Of a stretch of 64,000 nt of DNA, positions 43,163-52,070 are shown in pieces. A program made the translations under genes and the position numbers. Source of the stretch: Saprospiraceae bacterium (GTDB lineage Bacteria > Bacteroidota > Bacteroidia > Chitinophagales > Saprospiraceae); contig JALHQW010000004.1 of the NCBI GenBank assembly GCA_022841745.1, positions 93,874 through 157,873 on the forward strand. The letters run 5' to 3'. The notes beneath the pieces were generated by a model. The model was not told the DNA's origin. It made no database searches and saw nothing but the letters and a program-made list of their open reading frames with translations. Position 1 is the stretch's first letter; every line of letters starts with the position of its first letter.

Positions 43163-43462
43163 TCACCCGGTAGCAATAATGGGGTCAAGATTGTAAAAGT
43201 CAATCTCCCTTGTTACCTCCCGACTGCCTTCGGTTTGAACTATTCGAAATTTTCGAATAGTTGCCAATTCGCTTAGTTCTCCGGTTTTATAGATTTCCTT
43301 TAGGTGATAATTGATGGTCTGTACTTCCACCCCAAACAGTTCCGCCATTTTCTTCTGGCTAAGCCAAAAAGTCTCGCCTACGTACAGCACTTCCACCTTC
43401 ACCGCCCCATCGGGTGCTGTGTAAAGCAGAATGTCGTTGAATTGTGGTGATTGTTCTTGCAT
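43163..43462 (-). pseudogene. RhuM-family protein, N-terminal fragment
   Basis: From the ATG at 43462 the frame encodes 99 residues: ILLYTAPDGAVKVEVLYVGE, TFWLSQKKMAELFGVEVQTI, NYHLKEIYKTGEL, REIDFYNLDPIIATG, then stop. This is the conserved N-terminal part of RhuM/virulence-associated proteins, which normally continue (YNLDxIIxVGYRV...) for another ~200 residues. The missing two thirds and the odd end suggest a 3' truncation. The upstream half contains a helix-turn-helix-like segment. It probably is a relic of a mobile or toxin-antitoxin-like locus. Confidence 0.75.
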
Positions 43463-43679
43463 GTCGGTTTGTAATGTTCCAAAAAACAAACACAAAAGTG
43501 GGTAAATCTTATCCAACCATTTGGGTTAAAAAATGGATTTTTCCATTAATACCCATACTTCCCAAACCCTCGTTTCTCCGACTTGACAAAAGTCACTCCC
43601 AACCCTGCTTAAAGTCAATCCCCAACCTTCCACAGCAAAATAGCTTGCACCCGATTTCACAATGCAAATAAGACTAACC

Positions 43680-44051
43680 ATGCAAGCAACAACTCCGCAG
43701 TCACTGTTCGCCGAAGCCGACCAACTCTTGACGGTCGCCGATGAGGAACTCAATCGGGCCGAAGAGGATGCCGTGACGCACCTCATCTGCCACAATTCCC
43801 GCCAATCCATCGCCAACTACCTCGCAGGGTATTTGATAGAAAAAGGCCAGCATGTGCCCTACCCTGCCACGTTGGATGGGCTACTGGAAAGATGCAAGGC
43901 CATTGATGGCCGATTTTCGGAAATTGATTTCTCGCCTGTCCAGTGCCGCTTCGACCAGGACACGACCACGGATTATTGCCTCGACTTCGAGGAGGTTGGC
44001 CAGTGCTTCCGAATCGCACAGCAAACACAAGCACTGGTGAAGTCTTCGTAG
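43680..44051 (+). CDS. HEPN-like domain protein
   Basis: The product is 123 residues from ATG 43680, or 129 from ATG 43662; the sequence does not decide between them. It is all-helical. The segment AEEDAVTHLICHNSRQSIANYLAGYLIEKG matches the core of HEPN proteins (helix with H-x-x-C-H-x-S/A-x-x-S-x-x-x-x-K/L). TLDGLLERCKAIDGRF and DFEEVGQCFRIAQ give the later helices. The R-x4-6-H motif of RNase HEPNs is not visible, and no MNT nucleotidyltransferase partner is adjacent, so ribonuclease activity is doubtful. It sits beside a RhuM remnant and directly upstream of the repeat that precedes the PFOR gene. Confidence 0.65.
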   Translation: MQATTPQSLFAEADQLLTVADEELNRAEEDAVTHLICHNSRQSIANYLAGYLIEKGQHVPYPATLDGLLERCKAIDGRFSEIDFSPVQCRFDQDTTTDYCLDFEEVGQCFRIAQQTQALVKSS

Positions 44052-44117
44052 CAAACCAACTTTAACCTCCGCAATCGGCCTTGGCTGATGACTTGTCAGG
44101 GCCGATTTTTTATGCAA

Positions 44118-44272
44118 GGTTATCGGGGTTTCAGGGTTTTCGGGTTTTCGGGTTTTCGGGTTGAGCACCTGCCCCCGAAAACCATAGAACCATAAAACCA
44201 TAAAACCCCAAAACCCCAAAACCATAGAACCCCCGAACCCGAAAACCCCCGAACCCGAAAACCCCAAAACCT
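44118..44272. repeat. TTTTCGGG / CCCGAAAA inverted tandem array upstream of PFOR
   Basis: Three TTTTCGGG copies are followed, after TTGAGCACCTGCCC, by a longer run of CCCGAAAACC, ACCATAAAACC and CCCCAAAA words that are their complements. The array ends ~20 bp before the PFOR start, so it occupies the leader or promoter region of the energy operon. Confidence 0.85.
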
Positions 44273-44292
44273 TTATCCTAAATCAAGTTGCC

Positions 44293-47200
44293 ATGTTCAA
44301 CTTAACTTTCAAGAAAGAAGCAAAAAAGGAATTCAAATACCCGGGCGTACGGGTGGCCATGGATGGCAACACCGCCGCCATTATGTGCGAGCGGGAAAGC
44401 TCCGACGCAGCGGGTGCCTACCCCATTACGCCGTCCACGCAAATGGGCGAGTATTGGGCAGAGGAGGCCGCCAAGGGGCACCTCAATATATCTGACCGAC
44501 CACTCATTTTCATAGAACCAGAAGGCGAACACGCAGCGGCTGCAGTGACCGCAGGCCTGTCCATGACGGGCCTGCGGGCGTCCAATTTCTCCTCCGGTCA
44601 GGGCATCGCCTATATGCACGAGTCGCTGTACGCTGCCGTCGGCAAAAGGCTGACCTATGTGCTGAACATCGGCGCAAGGGCCATCACCAAGAGCACCCTG
44701 AACGTCCACGCTGGCCACGACGACTACCACTGCATTGATGATACGGGCTTCTTCCAACTCTTTGCCAACAAGGCGCAGCACGTAGCCGACCTGAACATCA
44801 TCTCCCACCGCATCGCTGAGTTGGCGCTGACGCCGGGGGTCATTGCGCAGGACGGTTTTTTGACCACGCACTTGATTGAAACACTGCTACTGCCTGAGCG
44901 GGAACTCATCCGTGAATTCCTTGGCCGACCGGACGACATCATCGAAACGCCGACCCCGGCCCAGCGCATCATCTACGGCGATACCCGCCGCCGCATCCCC
45001 GAAATTTGGGACGTGGACAACCCCATGATGGCGGGCATCGTGCAGAACCAAGACTCGTACATGCAGAGCGTCGCTGCGCAACGGCCTTATTTCTTTGACC
45101 ATATAAAAGAACTGACCGACCAGGCTTTCGAAGAGTTTTACCAACTCACCGGGCGGCGCTACGAGCGGGTGATGACCTACCGTGCCGACGACGCCGACTA
45201 CCTCATCCTTGGCCAGGGCAGCGTGATTCCCTACGCACACGTCGTGGTGGATTACCTTCGGAAAACAAGGGGCATCAAGGTCGGCGTGGTGGACCTGGTC
45301 ATGTTTCGGCCCTTCCCCGGCGACCTGCTGGGCAAGGTGCTCAAGGGCAAAAAAGGCGTCACCATCCTCGAAAGGCTCGACCAGCCGCTGGCCGCCGACC
45401 CGCCCATTGCAAGGGAAACCCGTACCGTGCTGAGCAAATGCCTCGAAAACGGCACCAACAAAAAGCACTTGCCCTACCCCGAACTCGCCAGCTACAATGC
45501 CTCCGACATGCCCGCCCTGTATTCGGGCAGCTTTGGCATGGGCAGCCGTGACCTCCAGCCGGAGGGCATCATTGGGGCCATCGAGAACATGTTGCCGGAC
45601 GGCAAGCACAAGAAACTGTTCTACCTCTCCATTGACTTCATCCGGGATGCGCCGAACTCGCCCAAGCAAAGGGGCTACCAGGAGACCATTCAGGATGCCT
45701 ACCCCAACATAAAGGACTTGTCGGTACGAGGCTCCGAGAACCCGAACCTGATGCCAGAGGGTGCCATCACTGTCCGCTTCCACTCCGTAGGCGGCTGGGG
45801 TGCTGTGACGACGGGTAAGAACCTCGCCATGACACTGTACGACCTGCTCGGCTACGACATCAAGGCGAACCCGAAATACGGCTCCGAGAAAAAAGGCCAA
45901 CCGACCACCTACTACCTTGCGGCGGCACCAGAACCTATCCGCATCAACTGCGAGTACTTCTTCGTGGACGTGGTGCTCTCTCCCGACCCCAATGTTTTCA
46001 AGCATACCAACGCCTTGGCGGGCTTGAAAAAAGGCGGCGTTTTCATCATCCAAAGTGAAAAAACGAAGCCCGAAGAGGTCTGGGCCGATATTCCGAAGCC
46101 CTACCAACGGGTCATCATTGACAACGACATCCGCATTTTTTACATAGATGGTTTCAAAATCGCAAGGGAGGAGGCCACCGACCCAGAGCTGCAACTCAGG
46201 ATGCAGGGCATTGCCTTCCAGGGTGCGTTTTTCGAGGCTTCACCATTGATGGAAAAAGCGGGTTTGACGCACGAAACATTACTGAAAGCCATCGAAGAAC
46301 AGCTGCTCCACAAGTTCGGCGGCAAGGGCCAGCGGGTGGTGGACGACAATATGCGGGTGGTGCGCCGTGGCTTCGACGAGGTGCGTGAAATCACCAATAA
46401 AGTATTGAGCGAAGCGGCTGAAAAAGCCACTGGCGAAGCGGCTTTGGCCATTCCCTCCATGCTGAAAAGCCGGCCCGTGAGCCAGTCCGGCCTGAGCGAT
46501 ATCCACCGCTTCTGGGAGCAAACGGGCAATTTCTACCAGCGGGGCATGGGCAACGACAATATCACAGACCCCTTCATCGGGCTGAGCGTCATGCCTGCCG
46601 TTACCTCCCTTTTCCGGGACATGACGGGCATCCGTTTCAACCACCCCGAGTGGATTCCGAACAACTGCACGGCCTGCGGCAACTGCTACACGGCCTGCCC
46701 CGACACGGCCATCCCCGGCCTCGTCAGCGACCTGACGGACGTGCTGGACACCGTGGTGAAACGGGTGAAAAAGCACCACGATAAATTGGAATACCTGCCC
46801 AAGGCAGTCCGCCAGATGGAGGGCAAAGTGCGCAGCCTTTTCAACGAAAACCGCAACAACGGCGCCACCGTCAACGACCTCGTACACGATGCCATTGACC
46901 TCCTCGTGAAAGAAAGCGGCAACACCAACGGGTTAGCGCAGGAGATGGGTTGGTTCAAGGAGGAATTGGGCGATTTCAAATTTGCCCTCACCCGACCCTA
47001 TTTCGATGTATTGGAAAAAAACACACCGAACAGCGGCGGCCTGTTCAGCATCACCATCAACCCGACCACCTGCAAGGGCTGCATGGAATGCGTGGAAGTT
47101 TGCAACGACGATGCCCTGCGTTCCATTACACAGACCGAATCGTCCGTGGCCAAGCTGCGCAAGGAATGGGACTTCTGGACCGACTTGCCGAACACCCCGG

Positions 47201-49218
47201 CCAAGTTCAACCGGATTGACAGCTTAGAGGAAAAAATCGGGCCGCTGGAGACCATCTTGCTGAACAAAGACGCTTACCAACTCTTCGCCTCCGGCGATGG
47301 CGCTTGCCTCGGTTGCTCCGAAAAATCGGTCATCCACCTCTTCACGGCCACCGTGGAATCGCTCATGCAGCCCCGCATCAAAAAGCATGTGGCATATTTG
47401 GACGAGTTGATTGGGAACCTGGAAAACCACCTCCAGATGAAGCTCATCCGCACCGTGGACGTGACCGACACGGACATGCTATCGAAAATCGTTGCGGAAA
47501 ACAAAGACCATGACCTCACCATGACCGACATCAGCCGCAGGCTGGAAACGGCGCATGGCAGCGAGCCGATTGACCAGGACTGGCTTAGGGAAGTGGCGCA
47601 GTTGTTGGCGAAGCTGAAAAAACTCCGCTGGAAATACACGGACGGCACCACGGGCCGTGGCCGCTCCAATATGGGCATGTGCAATGCCACGGGCTGTACC
47701 TCGGTTTGGGGCAGCACCTGGCCTTACAACCCCTACCCATTCCCTTGGACGAACCACCTGTTCCAGGACTCGCCATCCGTTGCAATGGGCATCTTCGAAG
47801 GCCACATGTCCAAAATGGCCGACGGCTTCCGAACCATCCGCAAGGCGGAAATGATGCTGAAAGGCACCTACAAACCGGAAGACCACGACGATTTCTTCAC
47901 CTACTTCCACTGGGGTCAGTTCACCGACGAGGAATGGCTGCTCTGCCCACCCGTGGTGGCAGTCGGTGGCGACGGTGCGATGTACGACATCGGCTTCCAG
48001 AACCTATCGAGGATGATGGCCTCCGGCAAGCCCATCAAGGTCATCATCGTGGACACACAGGTTTACTCGAACACGGGCGGCCAGGCTTGTACCTCCGGCT
48101 TCATCGGGCAAGTGTCCGACATGGCACAGTACGGCAAGGTATGGCAGGGCAAATCGGAGCCGAGGAAGGAAATCGGCCTCATTGCAATGGCGCACCGCAA
48201 TACTTATGTCATGCAGGCCACGCTGGCCAATACCAGCCAGATGATTGAGGGCTTTATTGATGGTCTGATAGCCAAACGTCCAGCCCTTTTCAACCTCTAC
48301 ACCACCTGCCAACCTGAGCACGGCGTCGGCGACGACCTTGGCGTTCACCAAGCCAAGTTAGCCGTGGAATCAAGAGCCTACCCAATCTTCCGCTACAACC
48401 CTGAAAACGGGGTGAAAGCCGAAGAAGCCTTCGACCTGAGCGGCAACCCGGACATTGATAAAATCTGGCCGACCTACCAATTGAAATACTTGGAAAACGG
48501 CCACGAAAAGTTCATGGAACTGCCAATGACCTTCGCCGATTTCGCACTGACGGAGGCGAGGTTCCGCAAGCATTTCCGCAAGGTGCCAAGGGATGCCTGG
48601 AACGAGAACATGGTGCCTTTGGCCGAGTTCCTCGAAATGGCCGAAGGCGAACGGGAAGACAAGTTCCCATTCATTTGGGCCGTTGACCGCAAGCAGCAAC
48701 TGAGCCGGGTACTCGTGGCCAAGAAGATTGTCGAAAGCTGCGAAGACCGCCGCAATTTCTGGATTATGCTGCGGGACTTGGCAGGCATCAAACCTGAGCA
48801 GCCTAAGCAAGAAGACATGGAAGCCAAAATCCGGGCAGAGGTGGTCGGCAAGATTGCCCAGGGCCTGATGAAAATGGCCACTGGCGAAAGCGGCGGCTTC
48901 ATCGAAATGGCAATGGCAACAGCACCCGCTTCTACCGCAGGAGCCGCACCCGCCTCTTCCAATGGCGAGTACATGGCCCCTTGGCTGGAAACGGAGAACT
49001 GCACCTCCTGCGACGAATGCACCAAACTGAACCCGAAGATGTTCGCTTACAACGGCGACAAGAAAGCATTCATCAAAGATCCCTTCGGCGGGCCTTACTC
49101 CGACCTCGTAAAGGCTGCGGAGAAATGCACGGCGCAGGTCATCCACCCCGGCCTCCCGAAAGACAAGTCGGAGAAAGATATTGAGAAGTGGGTGAAAAGG
49201 GGGGAGAAATTCAATTGA
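44293..49218 (+). CDS. nifJ: pyruvate:ferredoxin oxidoreductase, very large single-chain form
   Basis: The product is 1641 residues against ~1170-1200 for usual single-chain PFOR. The family order is kept: N-terminal pyruvate domain (MDGNTAAIMCERESSDAAGAY), domain II/III, the gamma-like domain (FHSVGGWGAVTTGKNLAM), two 4Fe-4S motifs (CTACGNCYTACP near 792 and CKGCMECVEVC near 926), and the TPP domain (GDGACLGCSEKS near 1001; GDGAMYDIGFQNLSRMMASG followed by YSNTGGQ near 1225). Two insertions of about 115 and 90 residues lie between the Fe-S motifs and inside the TPP domain. A C-terminal addition carries CTSCDEC...C (near 1568), a ferredoxin-like cluster site. It converts pyruvate and CoA to acetyl-CoA, CO2 and reduced ferredoxin. 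Rnf genes follow directly. Confidence 0.93.
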   Translation: MFNLTFKKEAKKEFKYPGVRVAMDGNTAAIMCERESSDAAGAYPITPSTQMGEYWAEEAAKGHLNISDRPLIFIEPEGEHAAAAVTAGLSMTGLRASNFSSGQGIAYMHESLYAAVGKRLTYVLNIGARAITKSTLNVHAGHDDYHCIDDTGFFQLFANKAQHVADLNIISHRIAELALTPGVIAQDGFLTTHLIETLLLPERELIREFLGRPDDIIETPTPAQRIIYGDTRRRIPEIWDVDNPMMAGIVQNQDSYMQSVAAQRPYFFDHIKELTDQAFEEFYQLTGRRYERVMTYRADDADYLILGQGSVIPYAHVVVDYLRKTRGIKVGVVDLVMFRPFPGDLLGKVLKGKKGVTILERLDQPLAADPPIARETRTVLSKCLENGTNKKHLPYPELASYNASDMPALYSGSFGMGSRDLQPEGIIGAIENMLPDGKHKKLFYLSIDFIRDAPNSPKQRGYQETIQDAYPNIKDLSVRGSENPNLMPEGAITVRFHSVGGWGAVTTGKNLAMTLYDLLGYDIKANPKYGSEKKGQPTTYYLAAAPEPIRINCEYFFVDVVLSPDPNVFKHTNALAGLKKGGVFIIQSEKTKPEEVWADIPKPYQRVIIDNDIRIFYIDGFKIAREEATDPELQLRMQGIAFQGAFFEASPLMEKAGLTHETLLKAIEEQLLHKFGGKGQRVVDDNMRVVRRGFDEVREITNKVLSEAAEKATGEAALAIPSMLKSRPVSQSGLSDIHRFWEQTGNFYQRGMGNDNITDPFIGLSVMPAVTSLFRDMTGIRFNHPEWIPNNCTACGNCYTACPDTAIPGLVSDLTDVLDTVVKRVKKHHDKLEYLPKAVRQMEGKVRSLFNENRNNGATVNDLVHDAIDLLVKESGNTNGLAQEMGWFKEELGDFKFALTRPYFDVLEKNTPNSGGLFSITINPTTCKGCMECVEVCNDDALRSITQTESSVAKLRKEWDFWTDLPNTPAKFNRIDSLEEKIGPLETILLNKDAYQLFASGDGACLGCSEKSVIHLFTATVESLMQPRIKKHVAYLDELIGNLENHLQMKLIRTVDVTDTDMLSKIVAENKDHDLTMTDISRRLETAHGSEPIDQDWLREVAQLLAKLKKLRWKYTDGTTGRGRSNMGMCNATGCTSVWGSTWPYNPYPFPWTNHLFQDSPSVAMGIFEGHMSKMADGFRTIRKAEMMLKGTYKPEDHDDFFTYFHWGQFTDEEWLLCPPVVAVGGDGAMYDIGFQNLSRMMASGKPIKVIIVDTQVYSNTGGQACTSGFIGQVSDMAQYGKVWQGKSEPRKEIGLIAMAHRNTYVMQATLANTSQMIEGFIDGLIAKRPALFNLYTTCQPEHGVGDDLGVHQAKLAVESRAYPIFRYNPENGVKAEEAFDLSGNPDIDKIWPTYQLKYLENGHEKFMELPMTFADFALTEARFRKHFRKVPRDAWNENMVPLAEFLEMAEGEREDKFPFIWAVDRKQQLSRVLVAKKIVESCEDRRNFWIMLRDLAGIKPEQPKQEDMEAKIRAEVVGKIAQGLMKMATGESGGFIEMAMATAPASTAGAAPASSNGEYMAPWLETENCTSCDECTKLNPKMFAYNGDKKAFIKDPFGGPYSDLVKAAEKCTAQVIHPGLPKDKSEKDIEKWVKRGEKFN

Positions 49219-49292
49219 GGAATGAGGAGTGAGGGATGAGGGATGAACACGTCACGACGGCATCATCCCTCATCCCTCGTCCCTCATCCCTT
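49219..49292. repeat. GAGGGATGAG inverted tandem repeat between nifJ and rnfC
   Basis: GAGGAATGAGGAGTGAGGGA and GAGGGATGAA words on the left are answered by TCATCCCTCATCCCTC and CCCTCATCCC on the right around a CACGTCACGACGG loop. It fills most of the 86-bp spacer and could attenuate or process the operon transcript. Confidence 0.8.
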
Positions 49293-49304
49293 ATTCTGAC
49301 TTTA

Positions 49305-50657
49305 ATGGGCTTTTTCAACTTACATAAAAACACCTTCAAGCACGGCGTACACCCGCCGGAGCACAAGGACGAGACAAACAAGCTGCCCATCCGGCAGTTT
49401 GCCTTCTCGCCGCTCGTCATCTTGCCGATGGCGCAGCACTTGGGTGCGCCGTCGGTGCCGGTGGTGCGGGAAGGGCAGGAGGTGATGCGTGGGCAATTGC
49501 TGGCAAAAGCGGGCGGGTACATGTCCGTGCCGCTGCATGCGCCCGTGTCGGGAACGGTGCGGAAGATAGCCAACGTGCCGACCATTTCCGGCAAGATGGC
49601 GCAGGGGATTTACCTGCAAGCATTCCCGTTTTCCGGGCAGGAGGTGGTGGAAGGCAAGCCCATTGATTGGCAGACGGCCAGTCGGGAGGAAATCCTGCAA
49701 GGGATACAGGACGCTGGCATCGTCGGCCTCGGCGGGGCGGCTTTCCCGACGCACGTAAAGTTGAAAATTCCCGATGGAAAACATTGTGACGAACTGATTA
49801 TCAATGGAATAGAATGCGAGCCTTACCTGACCACCGACCACCGGGTGATGCTCGAACAAAGCGATGATATTTTCACGGGCATCCGCTATTTGCTGAAAGC
49901 AACGGGAGCGCCCAAATGCGTCATTGGCATCGAAGCCAACAAGCAGGACGCCGCCGACCACTTGGCAAGTAAGATTCCACCGGGGATGCCCGTCAGCGTT
50001 CAGGTCGTCCCCGTAAAGTACCCGCAAGGGGCCGAAAAAATGCTGATTACCTCCCTGATGGGACGGGAAGTGCCCTCTGGCAGTCTGCCCATCGAGGTAG
50101 GGGCCGTAGTGGTCAACGTGGCCACCACCGCCGAAATCGGGCGGCTGCTTCCACATGGACGGGGCATTCAGGAGCGTGTCGTCACTATTACTGGTCCGGG
50201 CGTGCAGAAGAAGGGGAACTACCTGATTCCCGTTGGCACCCCGCTCCGCTATGTACTGGAACAAGTAGGTGCCGACGAGAACATCAGCGAGGTCTATATG
50301 GGCGGCCCGATGATGGGCGTGGCCGTATCGAACCTCGATATTTCCATCACGAAGGGCACATCGGGCATTGTCGTTTTCAAGGAAAATGACATCATACGGC
50401 ACGACAAGGTCTATCCCTGCATCAAATGCGGGGCCTGTGTGGACGCCTGCCCCATTTCGCTGAACCCCTCCAAATTGGGGATTTTGGCAAAATTTGAAGC
50501 CTACGACGAAATGGCGGCCAGCTACAACCTGATGGACTGCTTCGAATGTGGCTCGTGCTCCTACGTGTGCCCGTCCCATATTCCGCTGGTGCAATATTTC
50601 AGGTCGTCGAAATCAATTTTGCGCAAGCGCAATGCGGCGGCGAAAACGGCGGGGTGA
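49305..50657 (+). CDS. rnfC: RnfC, electron-transport complex subunit C
   Basis: The ATG at 49305 gives 450 residues; an ATG at 49236 lies inside the spacer hairpin and is rejected. The N-terminal RnfC-type barrel-sandwich region (FNLHKNTFKHGVHPPEHKDE), the Gly-rich nucleotide/FMN-binding loop (VGLGGAAFPTHVKL near 165), the SLBB region and two 4Fe-4S motifs (CIKCGACVDACP near 372 and CFECGSCSYVCP near 412) are all present. In Rnf this cytoplasmic-side subunit exchanges electrons with NADH. It is shorter than the RnfC of gamma-proteobacteria, as it lacks the long Ala/Lys-rich C-terminal tail. It follows the PFOR gene and precedes rnfD. Confidence 0.95.
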   Translation: MGFFNLHKNTFKHGVHPPEHKDETNKLPIRQFAFSPLVILPMAQHLGAPSVPVVREGQEVMRGQLLAKAGGYMSVPLHAPVSGTVRKIANVPTISGKMAQGIYLQAFPFSGQEVVEGKPIDWQTASREEILQGIQDAGIVGLGGAAFPTHVKLKIPDGKHCDELIINGIECEPYLTTDHRVMLEQSDDIFTGIRYLLKATGAPKCVIGIEANKQDAADHLASKIPPGMPVSVQVVPVKYPQGAEKMLITSLMGREVPSGSLPIEVGAVVVNVATTAEIGRLLPHGRGIQERVVTITGPGVQKKGNYLIPVGTPLRYVLEQVGADENISEVYMGGPMMGVAVSNLDISITKGTSGIVVFKENDIIRHDKVYPCIKCGACVDACPISLNPSKLGILAKFEAYDEMAASYNLMDCFECGSCSYVCPSHIPLVQYFRSSKSILRKRNAAAKTAG

Positions 50658-50659
50658 AC

Positions 50660-50695
50660 CTCACCCCCGTCCCCTCTCCTGCGAGGAGAGGGGAG
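50660..50695. repeat. CCCCTCTCCT hairpin repeat after rnfC
   Basis: CCCCTCTCCT (50671-50680) and AGGAGAGGGG (50684-50693) form a 10-bp stem with loop GCG, starting 14 bp after the rnfC stop. It resembles an interspersed repeat common in bacterial spacers and may act as a weak terminator. Confidence 0.6.
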
Positions 50696-50770
50696 TTTGG
50701 GCTGCTATGGTTTCAAACGACCTTCTTTGATTGATGAAAAAGCGATGCATTAATGGTCAAGCAGTGGTTC

Positions 50771-50840
50771 CTTCGAGAGGCCGGGTTATCAAACCCGGCG
50801 GTTCCGGAACCGCCGGGTTTGATAACCCGGCCTCTCGAAG
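50771..50840. repeat. 70-bp perfect loop-free palindrome, copy B
   Basis: The left arm (CTTCGAGAGGCCGGGTTATC, continuing to 50805) is the exact reverse complement of 50806-50840: 35 bp per arm, no mismatch and no loop. It lies in the 276-bp gap between rnfC and rnfD. Its core GGTTATCAAACCC and central GGTTCCGGAACC resemble the palindrome at 38556-38643, so the two belong to one family with variable arm sequence. Confidence 0.9.
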
Positions 50841-50933
50841 TACCTGCGTCAGCCACAATATTCCGCTATCAAAATTGCAAGACTGATGCTGCCATTTGAA
50901 GTTGTCATTTTCAACTAAATCGTAAATCACATC

Positions 50934-51950
50934 GTGTTCAAAAAAACGCTAAATATCAGCACCTCACCGCACATCGTCAAGGGCATGGGCACCAACGACA
51001 TCATGCGGAATGTGGTCTGGGCGATGCTGCCCACGGCGCTGTATGCCGTGTATGCTTTTGGCCTGAGCGCCCTGCTGCTGCTGGTGACGAGCACGGCGGC
51101 TTGTGTACTGACGGAACATTTTTTGGCAAAAAAATCAAAACAGCCGAGCACCATTTCTGATTGGTCGGCGGTGATAACGGGCCTCCTCTTGGGACTTACG
51201 CTCCCGCCCAACTTCCCGCTTTGGATGGCCTTTTTGGGCGGCATAGTCTCCATTGCCCTCGGCAAATTCATATTTGGCGGCTTGGGCTACAACGTGTTCA
51301 ACCCCGCCCTGGTAGGTCGGGCGTTCCTGCAAGCGGCTTTCCCGGTTGCCATCACCACTTGGTTCCCGGTATTCAGCCCTGACCGCTTTTCATCGGTCTC
51401 GGTGGCAACCTTCGCCCTACCGTTCATGAAACCTGCCACGGACGGCTTCACGGGAGCTACTCCACTGGCTGCCTTCAAGTTCGACCACATTTCCACGGGC
51501 ACCTACGACTTAGCGATGGGCTTCATCTCAGGCAGCACGGGCGAGACTTGCGCAGTGCTCATCATCTTGGGTGGCATTTATCTCGCTGTGCGCAAGATGA
51601 TGAATTGGCACATCCCCGTGTCCATTTTGGCGACGGTATATGTGCTGACGGCCATCCTGCATTTTTCCAACCCCGAAAAATACCCGACACCGGAATTCAT
51701 GGTCTTCTCTGGCGGCCTGATGCTCGGTGCGGTCTTCATGGCTACGGACATGGTGGGCTCGCCTATCACCACTTCTGGCGTATGGATTTATGGGGCGCTC
51801 ATTGGCATCTTGGTCGTGGTCATTCGGATTTGGGGTGGTCTGCCGGAAGGCGTGATGTATGCGATTTTGTTGGCAAATGCGGTCTCGTTGCACTTGGACA
51901 ACCTGATTCGGCCACGGGTGTATGGGACGGTGAGGAAGGTGAGAGGGTGA
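50934..51950 (+). CDS. rnfD: RnfD, membrane subunit of the Rnf complex
   Basis: The product is 338 residues starting at GTG (50934); no suitable ATG precedes it. It is a multi-pass membrane protein of the NqrB/RnfD family with NPALVGRAFLQAAFP and the covalent-FMN motif TGATPLAAF (Thr173-Phe181 region, the modified Thr probably Thr176). The C-terminal half (FSGGLMLGAVFMATDMVGSP) is also typical. In the complex RnfD carries electrons across the membrane and helps pump ions. A 70-bp palindrome and a CCCCTCTCC hairpin separate it from rnfC, unusual for an operon. It is followed by a GTGAGAGGG repeat. Confidence 0.95.
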   Translation: MFKKTLNISTSPHIVKGMGTNDIMRNVVWAMLPTALYAVYAFGLSALLLLVTSTAACVLTEHFLAKKSKQPSTISDWSAVITGLLLGLTLPPNFPLWMAFLGGIVSIALGKFIFGGLGYNVFNPALVGRAFLQAAFPVAITTWFPVFSPDRFSSVSVATFALPFMKPATDGFTGATPLAAFKFDHISTGTYDLAMGFISGSTGETCAVLIILGGIYLAVRKMMNWHIPVSILATVYVLTAILHFSNPEKYPTPEFMVFSGGLMLGAVFMATDMVGSPITTSGVWIYGALIGILVVVIRIWGGLPEGVMYAILLANAVSLHLDNLIRPRVYGTVRKVRG

Positions 51951-52035
51951 GAGATGTGAGAGACGTGAGAGGGTGAGAGATGTGAGAGAGTGAGAGACGT
52001 GAGAGGGTGAGAGGAGTGAGAGGGTGAGAGGAGTG
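51946..52035. repeat. GTGAGAGGGTGAGAGA tandem repeat between rnfD and rnfG
   Basis: About ten copies of GTGAGAG(G/A) words, starting within the last codons of rnfD and ending 35 bp before rnfG. Only the direct orientation is present here. The same vocabulary with its complement occurs at 55087-55518, in the same operon. Confidence 0.8.
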
Positions 52036-52070
52036 ATTGAAAATTCAAAAAAGAGACTGATAAAAAGCAG

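Noticed and set aside
44887..46194. 435-codon open frame on the minus strand
   Set aside because: Antisense to nifJ; His/Val-rich composition with no family resemblance.
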